A stretch of DNA of 64,000 nt from Streptomyces agglomeratus (GCF_001746415.1 NZ_MEHJ01000001.1:3865001-3929000), one strand, 5' to 3'. Counted from the stretch's first letter, positions 32,529 through 41,507 are shown. Translations and numbers: made by a program. Notes: generated by a model from the sequence alone, not told the origin.

Positions 32529-33791
32529 TCAGCCGCGGGTGAGGACGAGCGCGGCGTTGTGGCCGCCGAAGCCGAGCGAGGTCTTGACCGCGCAGTCGAA
32601 CGCGGCGGGGCGTGCGGCCTTGGCGACCACCTCGACCGGGATGCGGGGGTCGAGTGCGTCCAGGTTGGCTGTCGGCGGGACGAGTTGGTTCTCCAGGGCG
32701 AGCACGGTCAGCGCGGTCTCGATCCCGCCGGCCGCGCCCAGGGTGTGGCCCGTCATGGCCTTGGTCGAGGTGACGAGGGGACCGGAGCCCAGGACCCGGT
32801 GCAGCATCGTCGCCTCGATGAGGTCGTTGAACACGGTGGACGTGCCGTGGGCGTTGACGTGGCCGATTTCGGAGGGGGAGACGCCCGCGTCCGTCAGCGC
32901 GGTCCGCAGCGCGCTCTCGATGCCCTTGCCCTCGGGATCGGGTGCGACGGCCGAGTACGAGTCGCTGGACGCCCCGTAGCCGGCGATGCCCGCCCGGACC
33001 CGGGCGCCGCGCGCCCTGGCGTGCTCGGGGCGTTCCATGACGAGCAGCCCGGAGCCCTCGCCCACCACGAAGCCGTCGCGGTCCGCGTCGAACGGGCGGC
33101 AGGCCGCGGCGGGGTCCTCCCGGCGGGTCGACACCGCCCTCATCTGGCACGCGCTGGCGATCAGCAGCCGCGAGCACACCGACTCCGCGCCGCCGGCGAC
33201 GGCGATGTCGCAGGCACCCGTACGCAGCATCTGGTGGGCGGTGCCGATCGCCACCGTGCCGGACGAGCAGGCGGTGGAGACGGCCAGGCTCGGTCCGCGG
33301 ACGCCGAGGTCCATGCAGACACTGCTGGCCGCGCTGTTGACCACCGTCAGCGGCGCGAGCTTGGGGGAGACCCGGCGCGGGCCCTTGGTGGTCAGTGCGG
33401 TGTGCTGCTCGTCGTAGAAGGGGAGACCGCCGTGGGCGCTTCCGATGACGACCGCGACCCTGCCGCTCTCCCAGACGGAGGGGTCCAGGCCGGCGTCTGC
33501 CACCGCCTCCCGTGCGGCCAGTACGGCGAGTTGGGAAAAACGGTCCATCAGGCGCTGGGCCGCGACGCCGAGGAGCTGCTCGGTGTCGAGGTCGTCCACC
33601 GGGATGCCGTACATGAAGTCGCACGGGAGGTCGCGCAGTTCGTCGCGCCGGCCCACGGACGAGGCGCGGACTTCACCCCGCGTGACGTTTCGCCACGCCT
33701 CGTCGGTACCGACCCCTGCCGCTGTGACGAGGCCCAGCCCTGTCACCGCCGCCGTGAAGGGCGGGTTCGTCCGGGGTTCGCTCATGGTCAT
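32529..33791 (-). CDS. Stand-alone beta-ketoacyl-ACP synthase (FabF-like)
   Basis: 420 residues, a complete condensing enzyme. The active-site Cys is in LAVSTACSSGTVAIG (near residue 172) and the two His are in NAHGTST and TGHTLGAAG, giving the C-H-H set needed for decarboxylative condensation. GFGGHNAALVL closes the fold. Only one ketosynthase is present, with no chain-length factor, ketoreductase, dehydratase or acyltransferase nearby. It may extend an acyl chain once on the adjacent ACP, or borrow fatty-acid enzymes. Its start overlaps the ACP stop (ATGA). Confidence 0.9.
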   Translation of the reverse strand: MTMSEPRTNPPFTAAVTGLGLVTAAGVGTDEAWRNVTRGEVRASSVGRRDELRDLPCDFMYGIPVDDLDTEQLLGVAAQRLMDRFSQLAVLAAREAVADAGLDPSVWESGRVAVVIGSAHGGLPFYDEQHTALTTKGPRRVSPKLAPLTVVNSAASSVCMDLGVRGPSLAVSTACSSGTVAIGTAHQMLRTGACDIAVAGGAESVCSRLLIASACQMRAVSTRREDPAAACRPFDADRDGFVVGEGSGLLVMERPEHARARGARVRAGIAGYGASSDSYSAVAPDPEGKGIESALRTALTDAGVSPSEIGHVNAHGTSTVFNDLIEATMLHRVLGSGPLVTSTKAMTGHTLGAAGGIETALTVLALENQLVPPTANLDALDPRIPVEVVAKAARPAAFDCAVKTSLGFGGHNAALVLTRG

Positions 33792-34024
33792 CCGAGGGTC
33801 CTGGTGTGTACGAGTTCCACCAGTTCACCCACGGTGTTCCGTGAGGTCAGGGTGGCGTCCTCCAGGTCGATATTCAGCTGCTCCTCGATGAGGATGCGGA
33901 ATTCTTCCAGTGCGAGTGAATCCATACGCAATTCGTAGAGCGGGATCTCGGGACGGACGGCCGCCGGGTCTACTCCGAATTTCTGCACCATCAGCGTGCT
34001 GACGGCATCTGTCGCACTGGCCAC
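33788..34024 (-). CDS. Acyl carrier protein
   Basis: 78 residues with the four-helix ACP pattern and the phosphopantetheine Ser in ELRMDSLALEEF. Helix 2 reads DSLALEEFRILIEEQLNI and the end TVGELVELVHTR. The GTG at 34024 follows GGAGCGACGA. First gene of a tight ACP-ketosynthase-hydrolase set. It is not the housekeeping fatty-acid ACP by context and must rely on a phosphopantetheinyl transferase from elsewhere. Confidence 0.9.
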   Translation of the reverse strand: MASATDAVSTLMVQKFGVDPAAVRPEIPLYELRMDSLALEEFRILIEEQLNIDLEDATLTSRNTVGELVELVHTRTLG

Positions 34025-34162
34025 TCGTCGCTCCTCCGAGTTCGTCCGGCAACCTTTATACGCGCCCACCCGGACGGGCTCTTACAACGTTCGCCCGATG
34101 TAATGACGTATAGCTCGCGCGTGCGGAAATGGAGTGGCGGCTCCGGGGATTCGGGGTGCGGT

Positions 34163-35551
34163 TCAGTGCACGTGCGGGCCGTTCGTCATCTGCGGTTTTC
34201 CTCGCGGGACCAGGGCCAGGGCCACGGCCGCGCTCGCCGCCGCGGCCAGCGCGCAGACGGTGAAGGCGGCGGTGAAGCCGGTGGTGGACGCGGTGGCGGA
34301 CCCGGTGGCCGCTTCCATTCCGCCCTCGATGCCGGCCGCGGCGACGGTGGAGACGACGGCCACGCCGATCGAACCGCCCACCTCGTGGAAGGTGTTCACG
34401 ACGCCGGAGGCGAGGCCCGCCTCATGGTGGTCCACCATGGCCAGCGCGGTCGCGGTGGCGGTCACGAACACCGCGCCGATGCCGAGGGACGCCACAACCA
34501 GGCCGGGGAGGAGCGTCGCGTACACGCTGCCGTCGGTGGTGAGCCGGGTGAGGGGCACCGTGCCGGCTGCGGCGACCGCCATGCCGGCGACCGCTGTCGT
34601 ACGGCTGCCGATTCTGCCGACCAGGCGCGAACCCAGGTGGGCGCCGATGCCGATGGCGACCGCGACGGGCAGGAACACCAGGCCGGTCCGCAGGGGGCCG
34701 AGGCCGCGGGCGTGCTGGAGGTAGAGGGAGCCGAGGAAGAAGTACGCGATGAGCAGCGCGGTGGCGGTCAGCATCAGGAACGCGCCGGCGAGTACCGGGC
34801 GCCGGGTGAACATCCTGAGGTCCATCAGGGGGACGGGGGTGACGCGTTCCACGACGGCGAAGAGGGCGTAGAGGACGGCGGCTCCGGCCAGCGGGACCAG
34901 GGTGGCGGGGGCCGCCCAGCCGGCGTCGCCCGCCTTGACCAGGCCGTAGATGAGTGAGCCGGTGCCCGCGGTGACCAGGAGTGCGCCGGGCACGTCGAGC
35001 CGGGCGGGCCGCGGGGTGCGGGCCGGGACGAAGGCGGGTACGGCGGCGAGCAGGGCGATGCCGACGGGGACGTTCACGTAGAACACCCACTGCCAGCCCG
35101 GTCCGGCGGTCAGGGCTCCGCCGAGCAGGACACCGGCCGCGGAACCTGTGCCTCCGATGGCGGCCCAGACGCCCAGGGCCTTGTTCCGCTCCTTTCCGTG
35201 GAAGGTGGTCGTGACCAGGGCGAGCGCGGCGGGGGACAGCAGGGCCGCGCCGACTCCCTGGGCGATGCGGCCGCCCAGCAGGACCGGGGCGGTTTCGGCC
35301 AGGCCGGTGACCAGGGAGGCGGCGGTGAAGACCGACAGCCCGGCGACGAGGGTGCGGCGCGCGCCGAACGCGTCGCCGAGCCGGCCTCCCAGGAGCATCA
35401 GGCCGCCGAAGCAGAGGGTGTACGCGGTGACGACCCAGGTCAGGGTGGCCCGGCCGAGGTGGAGGTCGGCTGCCATGTCGGGCAGGGCGACGTTCACGAC
35501 GGTGACGTCGAGGATCAGCATGAACTGAGCCACGCAGACGATGACGAGCAT
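34163..35551 (-). CDS. MFS drug-efflux transporter (DHA2 type), true start probably at 35881
   Basis: 462 residues as read, 14 hydrophobic segments. Motifs: MLILDVTVVNVALPDMAADL in helix 1, GGRLGDAFGARR (motif A) and the motif C-like GVWAAIGGTGSAAGVLLGG. The ATG at 35551 has no ribosome binding site, and family sequence (PRPRRWLMLVIV) already exists before it. An ATG at 35881 has AGAAGG upstream and lies 4 bases after the stop of the preceding transporter gene. Its frame runs through repeat copy B and a His-rich stretch (HHADAHHGHAHHHDHH), and joins the transporter frame if one G is added to the six-G run at 35568-35574. The intact protein would be about 570 residues. Confidence 0.85.
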   Translation of the reverse strand: MLVIVCVAQFMLILDVTVVNVALPDMAADLHLGRATLTWVVTAYTLCFGGLMLLGGRLGDAFGARRTLVAGLSVFTAASLVTGLAETAPVLLGGRIAQGVGAALLSPAALALVTTTFHGKERNKALGVWAAIGGTGSAAGVLLGGALTAGPGWQWVFYVNVPVGIALLAAVPAFVPARTPRPARLDVPGALLVTAGTGSLIYGLVKAGDAGWAAPATLVPLAGAAVLYALFAVVERVTPVPLMDLRMFTRRPVLAGAFLMLTATALLIAYFFLGSLYLQHARGLGPLRTGLVFLPVAVAIGIGAHLGSRLVGRIGSRTTAVAGMAVAAAGTVPLTRLTTDGSVYATLLPGLVVASLGIGAVFVTATATALAMVDHHEAGLASGVVNTFHEVGGSIGVAVVSTVAAAGIEGGMEAATGSATASTTGFTAAFTVCALAAAASAAVALALVPRGKPQMTNGPHVH

Positions 35552-35667
35552 GAGCCAGCGGCGGGGGCGGGGGGTGGGGCGTGGTGGTCGTGGTGGTGGG
35601 CGTGGCCGTGGTGGGCGTCGGCGTGGTGGGTCTGGGCGGGCGGTGGCGGGGTGGCGGGGTGGGCGGG

Positions 35668-35785
35668 TTCCGGGGTCGGTGCCGCGCCGGGGCGTCTCCT
35701 CGGGAGCCGAACGTTCGGCGGGGTGCTTCCCCCTGGCTCGTTGCGTTCGACACCCTGCGGGGAGCGCCCCGGCACGTCCCCTCCC
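35668..35785 (+). repeat. Dispersed roughly 120-bp repeat, copy B
   Basis: Same family as 23863 and 57620, forward orientation: starts TTCCGGGGTCGGTGCCGCGC and ends GCGCCCCGGCACGTCCCCTC. Unlike the other copies it lies within what appears to be the coding extension of the second MFS gene, where it encodes peptide such as GRSPQGVERNEPGG. A purine-rich low-complexity tract (GGTGGTGGGCGTGG type) lies next to it. Confidence 0.78.
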
Positions 35786-35885
35786 GCCACCGTGGCACGC
35801 GACTGCGGGGTGGTGGCCGGACGGGCGGGCTCCGGGGTCGGCACCGTGGCGTCGGGGCGGTCGGCGGGTGGGGTGGGGGGCATCG

Positions 35886-37442
35886 TCAGTCCTTCTCGGG
35901 AGTGGGCTTGCGGGGGGCGAAAAGCAGAGCCACTGCCACGCCCAGGGCGGTTACCGCCGCTGCCGCGGCCATCGCCGGGGTCATGCCGTCGATGAACGCC
36001 CGCCGGGCCGCTTCGGCGAAGGCGCGGCCCGCTTCGGCCGGCAGGTGCTGGGCGGTCGCCAGGGCCGTCCCCAGGGATTCCCCGGCGGACGCCAGCGCGT
36101 CGGCGAGTACGGCGCGGGCTTCGGGGGTGTCGGCCAGGGCTGCCGCGTAACGGTCGGACAGCAGGCTGCCGGTGACGGCGACGCCGATCGCCGAGCCGAG
36201 CTGGATGGACGCGCTGTTGGTGGCGGAGCCGATGCCCAGGTCCGCCTCCGGGAGCGAGCCGACGATGGCGTCGCTCGTGGACGTGATGACGAACCCGGCG
36301 CCCGCTCCCAGGAGCAGCAGCGACATCAGTACGCGCGGGTAGCCGTCCGAGGGTGTGGTCGTGCCCAGGACCACCGCCGCTCCCAGCAGGAGGGCCAGGC
36401 CCGTCGCCGAGACGACCCGTACACCGATCCGTGGCGCCAGTACGCCCGCGAGCGGGCCCGCGATCAGCAGCGTGACGGCTGCCGGCCCCAGGCGCAGGCC
36501 GGTCTCCCCGGCGTCGTACCCGAGCACGAACTGGAGGTACTGGACGGCGATGAACAGGGTGCCGATGAGAGCGAAGGCGCCCAGCAGGGCGAGGACGTCG
36601 CCGGCCGCCAGGGCCCGGTGGCGGAAGATGCGCAGGGGCAGCATCGGGGCCGCGCCGGTCCGCTGGTGCGCGACGAAGGCTGCCAGCAGCAGGGCGCCCA
36701 CGCCGAACGCGGTGAGTACGGCCGGGCTGGTCCAGCCCTTGGCCGGGCCCTCGATCACCCCCCACAGCACACTGGCCACGGCGGCCATGGACAGCAGCGC
36801 GCCCGGCACGTCGGGCCGCCGAGGTGTGGCGGAGAGGGAGTTCGGGACGAGGTAGGCCGCCGCCACCAGGCCCGCGATGCCGATCGGCAGGTTGATCAGG
36901 AACACCGATCCCCACCAGAAGTGGCTCAGCAGCCAGCCGCCCACCATGGGGCCCACCACTGTTCCGGCGCCGACCGCCGCCGACCAGATCCCGATCGCCT
37001 TCGTACGTTCGGCGCCTCGCGGGAAGACGTTGCCGATGACCGCGAGGGTCGCCGGCATGATCAGCGCCTCGCCGATGCCCATGACGCCCCGCGCCACGAT
37101 CAGCGTCGTGACCGATCCGGCGTACGCGGCCGCCACCGAGGCCGCCGTGAAGAGCCCCAGGCCGGCCATGAACACCCATTTGCGGCCCAGGCGGTCGGCC
37201 AGGCTGCCGCAGAAGAGCACCAGACTGCCCGCCATGAGGAGGTAGCTGTCGACGATCCACTGGAGCTGGCTGGTGGACGCGCCCAGTTCGCTCACCAGCG
37301 TGGGCAGGGCGACGTTCAGGACCGTGGTGTCGAGGCCCACGACGAACAGGCTGACGCCGAGCACGGAGAGGGTGAGCCACCGCCGGCTGCCGGGCGGGGC
37401 GCCGGAGGCGAGGGGTGGGGGTGCGCTGGTGGTCGAGGTCAC
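35886..37442 (-). CDS. MFS drug-efflux transporter (DHA2/EmrB type)
   Basis: 518 residues, 14 hydrophobic segments. Helix 1 reads FVVGLDTTVLNVALPTLVSE, motif A is GSLADRLGRKW, and motif C lies in IWSAAVGAGTVVGPMVGGW. It probably exports a hydrophobic drug-like compound by proton antiport. It is divergent from a TetR gene with a large palindrome between them, a classic efflux-repressor pair. The start is the GTG at 37442. A second MFS gene follows directly, so two pumps seem to share one promoter. Confidence 0.9.
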   Translation of the reverse strand: MTSTTSAPPPLASGAPPGSRRWLTLSVLGVSLFVVGLDTTVLNVALPTLVSELGASTSQLQWIVDSYLLMAGSLVLFCGSLADRLGRKWVFMAGLGLFTAASVAAAYAGSVTTLIVARGVMGIGEALIMPATLAVIGNVFPRGAERTKAIGIWSAAVGAGTVVGPMVGGWLLSHFWWGSVFLINLPIGIAGLVAAAYLVPNSLSATPRRPDVPGALLSMAAVASVLWGVIEGPAKGWTSPAVLTAFGVGALLLAAFVAHQRTGAAPMLPLRIFRHRALAAGDVLALLGAFALIGTLFIAVQYLQFVLGYDAGETGLRLGPAAVTLLIAGPLAGVLAPRIGVRVVSATGLALLLGAAVVLGTTTPSDGYPRVLMSLLLLGAGAGFVITSTSDAIVGSLPEADLGIGSATNSASIQLGSAIGVAVTGSLLSDRYAAALADTPEARAVLADALASAGESLGTALATAQHLPAEAGRAFAEAARRAFIDGMTPAMAAAAAVTALGVAVALLFAPRKPTPEKD

Positions 37443-37492
37443 GGTTCACGTCCAGGGGAGGGATGGAAGTTGAAATGTACTGTACCGATCAG

Positions 37493-37525
37493 TTCAACTG
37501 AACTCAACTGTTCAGTTCAGTTGAA
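37493..37525. promoter_or_regulatory. TetR-type operator, 12-bp inverted repeat
   Basis: TTCAACTGAACT (37493-37504) and AGTTCAGTTGAA (37514-37525) are exact complements around 9 bases; the spacer itself contains ACTGTTC, related to the arms. TATAGT follows at about 37529 as a possible -10 for the TetR gene. The site lies between the divergent MFS and TetR genes. Confidence 0.85.
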
Positions 37526-37540
37526 TGTTATAGTGATCGC

Positions 37541-38185
37541 ATGAGCGTGGACAGCAAGCCGGGCCCCAGCGGTCCCCGCGCCGCTCTCAAGCGGCAGGCG
37601 ATCGTCCGGGCCGCGCGCGAGGCGTTTCTGCGGGAGGGGTTCGGCGTCGGCATGGACGCCATCGCCGCCGGGGCGGGCGTGTCCAAGGTGACCGTCTACA
37701 ACCACTTCGGCAGCAAAGAGGCGCTCTTCACCGCCGTCATCACCGAGGCCCTCGACGAGCCGCTCGGCAGCGCGTCGGCCGCCGCCCTCGAAGACCTCGC
37801 CGAGGCCGAGGACCTCCGTACCGCGCTCGTCGACGCGGCCAGGACCTGGGTGAACGCCCTGAGGACCAATCAGGACGTCATCGCCCTGCGCAACCTCGTC
37901 GCGGCCGAGCTGCACCGCTTTCCCGAACTCGGCAAGGCGTGGCAGGGCCACGGGCCCGAGGGGCACCACCCGGCGGTCGCGGGCGCGCTGCGCAGCCTGG
38001 CGGAGCAGGGGCGGCTCGTCATTCCGGACCTGGAGACCGCGATCATCCAGCTCTACGCCCTGCTGGTCTTCCCGCACGTGGTCTTCGGCGCGTACGGCAC
38101 CACCATCGACGACAGCCTCACCGAGCGCCTGATCACCGGTGGCGTGGACATGTTCCTGAGCCACTACGCGCCGCGGGACGAGTGA
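37541..38185 (+). CDS. TetR-family repressor of the adjacent MFS pumps
   Basis: 214 residues. N-terminal HTH: AIVRAAREAFLREGFGVGMD, AIAAGAGVSKVTVYNHFGSK. The C-terminal ligand domain has the TetR_C pattern with WVNALRTNQDVIALRNLVAA. It should bind the palindrome at 37493-37525 and be released by the pumped compound. The ATG at 37541 lies only 15 bases after the operator, so the repressor probably also controls itself. Confidence 0.9.
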   Translation: MSVDSKPGPSGPRAALKRQAIVRAAREAFLREGFGVGMDAIAAGAGVSKVTVYNHFGSKEALFTAVITEALDEPLGSASAAALEDLAEAEDLRTALVDAARTWVNALRTNQDVIALRNLVAAELHRFPELGKAWQGHGPEGHHPAVAGALRSLAEQGRLVIPDLETAIIQLYALLVFPHVVFGAYGTTIDDSLTERLITGGVDMFLSHYAPRDE

Positions 38186-38214
38186 CGGGCGAAGGGTGAA
38201 GGGCGACGGGTGAA

Positions 38215-38250
38215 GGGCGGGGCCGGAAGAGTGGTCTCCCGGCCCCGCCC
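38215..38250. terminator. 12-bp inverted repeat between tetR and the VOC gene
   Basis: GGGCGGGGCCGG (38215-38226) pairs exactly with 38239-38250 around 12 bases, placed between two convergent genes. Just before it GGGTGAAGGGCGAC repeats imperfectly. Confidence 0.8.
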
Positions 38251-38270
38251 CCTGGTCAGGCCGTTGTGCC

Positions 38271-38657
38271 TCAGGCCCCGCTGCCGTACGGGCGCGTGAT
38301 CGCTTCCAGGCCGTGGCCGGCCGGGTCCATGAAGTACACGCCCCGACCGCCGTCGTTGCGGTTGATCTCGCCCGGCCGCTTGCCGTGCGGATCGGCGTAG
38401 TACGTGATCCCGGCGTCCTTGACGCGCTGGAAAATGCCGTCGAACTCTTCCTCCGTGACGAGGAAGGCGTAGTGCTGGACGGTGATCGACTCCGCCGGGA
38501 CCGTCGCGAAGTCCAGGGTGACGCCGTTGCTCAGCTCGACGGCGATGAACGGGCCCCACTCGGCCGAGATCTCCAGGCCCAGGATGTGGGCGTAGAACTC
38601 GGCGGATTCCCGGTTGTCCCGGGAGTGAACGATGGTGTGATTCAGCTGCACTGACAC
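38271..38657 (-). CDS. VOC (glyoxalase/dioxygenase superfamily) protein
   Basis: 128 residues, two beta-alpha-beta-beta-beta units. The N-terminal metal-position His is in QLNHTIVHSRDN. The second half shows GRGVYFMDPAGHGLEAITRP with a late Glu. Members use a divalent metal for isomerase, dioxygenase or drug-binding reactions; the substrate is unknown. The GTG at 38657 follows GGAGG. Confidence 0.87.
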   Translation of the reverse strand: MSVQLNHTIVHSRDNRESAEFYAHILGLEISAEWGPFIAVELSNGVTLDFATVPAESITVQHYAFLVTEEEFDGIFQRVKDAGITYYADPHGKRPGEINRNDGGRGVYFMDPAGHGLEAITRPYGSGA

Positions 38658-38910
38658 TGTGGAATGCCTCCGTAAGGCAAACTCACAGGCTACCTCCATG
38701 CCTCACCCGGACGGTGACCGACACGCGATGCCGTGGGTCAAGCCTAGGCCGCGCCCCGGTGTGTGTCAGGTGTTTTCGGGCCGGGGGCGGGCTTGAGAGC
38801 GCCGGTTCCTGTTTCGTTCGGGTGCCGTCCCGCGACTTCCGGTACGGCTACGCAACTCCTTCCGCTATCCATAGGGTTGGGCGGACGGCGAGAAGGGACC
38901 TGCACACACG

Positions 38911-39803
38911 ATGCACAAACGGGCTGACGCGCATCCGGGCCTGATTCCCGTACAGGGGATGCGTTCCGGGGACCACGCGTTCCTCAGCTACGAGGACGAC
39001 GAGGCCAACTGGGAGGCGCTCATCACGTACGCCCGTACCGGTCTGGCGCGTGGTGAGAAAGTGATCGTGTTCCCGGCGCCGCAGCTCGACCCCGACGTCG
39101 TACGCGCGCGCCTGGACGCGACCGGCCGGCTGCTCGCCGAGGCCCGTGGGCGGGGGCAGCTGACGCACAGCAGCATGCGCGCATCGCACTGGTCCGGCCC
39201 GACCGCGCGTTCACCCCCGAGCGGCAGTGGGAGCGGCTCCGCGAGGAGACGGCGCTCGCCGTCGCGCAGGGCTACCGGGGGTTGCGGGCGTTCATCGACA
39301 TGCACTGGGTGGCGGACCTCGGCGCCGACATCGAGACGATGATGTACCGCGAGTCCCACGCCGAGCATCTGTTCGAGGGGCGCCCGTACAACGAGGTTTG
39401 TTCCTACGACCGGCGCGCGTTCGACGGTGACGTGCTCGACGTGATGTCGGACGCGCACCCGCGTTCTCTGCTCGGGTCGCTGGGTGAACTCCGGGTCGTA
39501 CGGACGCGGGAGTCGGTCCGCATCGCGGGCGAGGCCGACCACGCCACCCGCGACACCTTCCTGACCGCCCTGACCGACGCACTGGAGCGCACCGCCGGAT
39601 CCCGGCGGCTGCTGGTGGACCTGATGCCTCTGCACTTTCTCGGCGTACGCTGCGCCCTCGACCTCATCGACCACGTCGCCGGTGCCGCAGGGCACGACGG
39701 CGTCGAGGTCCGCTGCGCCACCGCGCAGGCAGTGCTGCTGCGCCGGCTCGGCTCGGAGCGGGTACGGCGCCTCACGCTGACGGAGGTGGTCCGGGCATGG
39801 TGA
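38911..39803 (+). pseudogene. MEDS-domain sensor with C-terminal STAS domain, apparent frameshift
   Basis: Bases 38911 to about 39180 encode the start of a MEDS domain (GMRSGDHAFLSYEDDEANWE, LARGEKVIVFPAPQ). The remainder (IALVRPDRAFTPERQWERLR, RAFIDMHWVADLGADIETMM, YNEVCSYDRRAFDGDVLDVM) and a STAS-like domain (about 39490-39790) follow in the -1 frame. The switch is at ATGCGCGCATC (39175-39185), where one missing base explains everything. MEDS proteins bind ligands or cofactors in signalling and pair with anti-sigma kinases. The last codons overlap the HATPase gene (ATGGTGA), so the pair is coupled. Confidence 0.8.
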
Positions 39804-40324
39804 CGGAAGGGGTGCACCTCAGCAACGGCGGGCCGCGGGAGCCGCTGCTCGAGTTCGACTTCACCCAGGAGGACATACCCCGGCTGCGTGTACTCGTCGA
39901 CCAGTACGCCGCCTGGGCGGGGCTCCCGGAGCCCCGGCGGGGCGACTTCGTCCTCGCCGCGGACGCGGTGGCGACGAACGCCGTCGAGCACGGCGGCGGG
40001 AGCGGCAGGCTGGTGCTCCACCGGTCGCCGGGTTCGCCCGGCGCTCTGGAATGCACGGTCAGCGACTCGGGGCCCGGCTTCGCCTCCTCGGTCATCCCGG
40101 AGCTTGCGCCGGGGCTGGCCGGCAGCCACTGCGGACGGGGGCTGTGGCTGACGCGGCTCATCACCGACCGGCTGGTGATCACTCGTGGTGCTGGTGCTGG
40201 TGCTGGTGCTGCTGGTGCTGGTACGAACGGTGTGGCTGGTGTGGGTTGCGACGAGGGTGGCGCCGGTGCCTCGGGTGGTTCCGGGGGCAGTGTCGTGGTG
40301 TTCGCCATGTGGCTGCCGGGATAG
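39797..40324 (+). CDS. HATPase-type anti-sigma/regulatory kinase
   Basis: 175 residues with the GHKL fold: N box FVLAADAVATNAVEHGGGSG, G1 CTVSDSGPGFAS and G2 CGRGLWLTRLITDRL. A Gly/Ala-rich insertion (GAGAGAGAAGAG) precedes the last strand SVVVFAMWLPG and probably arose by slippage in a GTGCTG repeat. The start overlaps the stop of the MEDS/STAS gene, so the two products are likely direct partners, the kinase inhibiting or modifying and the STAS part relieving. Confidence 0.87.
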   Translation: MVTEGVHLSNGGPREPLLEFDFTQEDIPRLRVLVDQYAAWAGLPEPRRGDFVLAADAVATNAVEHGGGSGRLVLHRSPGSPGALECTVSDSGPGFASSVIPELAPGLAGSHCGRGLWLTRLITDRLVITRGAGAGAGAAGAGTNGVAGVGCDEGGAGASGGSGGSVVVFAMWLPG

Positions 40325-40518
40325 GCCGGGCGGCCCTTGAGGTCCAGGCCGGCCGGCAGCGCGTAGTTCTGGTCGCCCTTGTTGCCCTTCAGCGGCGTAC
40401 GAGGTGGTGACGGCCTCGGTATCGCGGTGACGAACGTCTTACGGCGTGCGCTAGCCCGGTGGAGGGGACTTGGGCGGCGTACGGCTAGGAACCCGCCCGC
40501 CCGTGGGACGAGAGCCAC

Positions 40519-40956
40519 ATGCCTGCGATGCGCCACGTCCCACGCGCGGTGCGCTGCGGCGCGCCGAGTGGCGCGCTGACGGTGCTGCTGGTGCTCACCG
40601 CGGTCTTCGCCGCGGTGCTGGGGCCGGCCGGGGCACCGGGGTCGTCCGGGCCCGCCCGGTCACCCGTGTGGGGTGTGGTGGGCGAAGTGGCGCCTGCCGG
40701 TTCCGGGTCGGGGCCCGGTGCGGAGGGCCAGCCGTCGGACGCCGCCGACAGCGAAGTGCGGGGTGCCGGGGAGAGCGCCCGCGGTTCCCGGCGGGCGCAC
40801 GTGCGGAGCGGGAGCAGAGGGCGGGCGGCGGGCGCGGTGGCGTCGTACCGGCGTACGGCGGCCGTTCGGCACCCGGCCCTCGACGGGCCGGTGGAGGGGC
40901 CGCGCCAGGCGCCGGAGGCGCTCGGGGGGCGGCGGTGGGTGGTGTTGCGCTGCTGA
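40519..40956 (+). CDS. Hypothetical protein with one N-terminal hydrophobic segment
   Basis: 145 residues: hydrophobic segment ALTVLLVLTAVFAAVLGPAG near residue 25, then a Gly/Ser/Arg-rich, probably disordered region and a C-terminal patch AVRHPALDGPVEGPRQAPEA ending WVVLRC. No family recognised. Codon use is normal but the composition is low complexity, so the call is tentative. The 194-bp gap before it (40325-40518) holds nothing recognisable. Confidence 0.5.
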   Translation: MPAMRHVPRAVRCGAPSGALTVLLVLTAVFAAVLGPAGAPGSSGPARSPVWGVVGEVAPAGSGSGPGAEGQPSDAADSEVRGAGESARGSRRAHVRSGSRGRAAGAVASYRRTAAVRHPALDGPVEGPRQAPEALGGRRWVVLRC

Positions 40957-40968
40957 GAGGGCCGGGCG

Positions 40969-41030
40969 CGGCCGGTACGTCCGTGCCGTGCCGTCAGAGC
41001 CGCTCGGCCGGTACGTCCGTGCCGTGCCGT
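40969..41030. repeat. 26-bp direct repeat, 36-bp period
   Basis: CGGCCGGTACGTCCGTGCCG plus TGCCGT occurs exactly at 40969-40994 and 41005-41030. It lies in the gap between two small genes, about 55 bases before the second. Function unknown; regulatory sites or a slippage product are possible. Confidence 0.8.
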
Positions 41031-41083
41031 GCGCTCAGGACCGCTCCAGCGCTGGATCACCCTCGACCGTAAGGACGTTCATC

Positions 41084-41257
41084 ATGCCCATCGACCCGTA
41101 CGCCGCCCTGAACGCCATGGTGCGCGCCGAAGTCGCCCGCTCGTCCGAACCGCCCGCCGCCGCGTCCGCCGGCTCGCACGAGCCGCAGCAGTCGCAGGCG
41201 GCCGACGACGCCGGTGAAAGCCGCGGCGAGGACCCGGCGGTCGCTCACCGCCCCTGA
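41084..41257 (+). CDS. Small hydrophilic protein
   Basis: 57 residues, MPIDPYAALNAMVRAEVARS then a Ser/Ala/Glu/Gln-rich tail. No membrane segment. The ATG at 41084 follows AAGGACG, and similar small proteins occur in streptomycetes, but no family is known to me. Followed by a GGGGGCGCCGCC-rich stretch and the antiporter operon. Confidence 0.5.
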   Translation: MPIDPYAALNAMVRAEVARSSEPPAAASAGSHEPQQSQAADDAGESRGEDPAVAHRP

Positions 41258-41507
41258 CCCCGCCCGGGCGGCGGCGTCCCCCGAGGGGGGCGCCGCCGCC
41301 TTCGTCATGCGCCCGGAGGGGCGGGCGCCCGTCGAGACTGGCGCATCCGGCGGGGCCCATCAGGCAGGAAGCATCCGGCGGGTAGGCCGCGCGGGCCCGG
41401 AGTAAGGTAATGCCAAGGCAAAGCAGCCGGTCGCCCTGTCCTGATTTCCGGCCGCCGTGCCCGGAAGTCCGTATGCGCCGGCCGCGCGGGACACCGGGAG
41501 GCAGACC

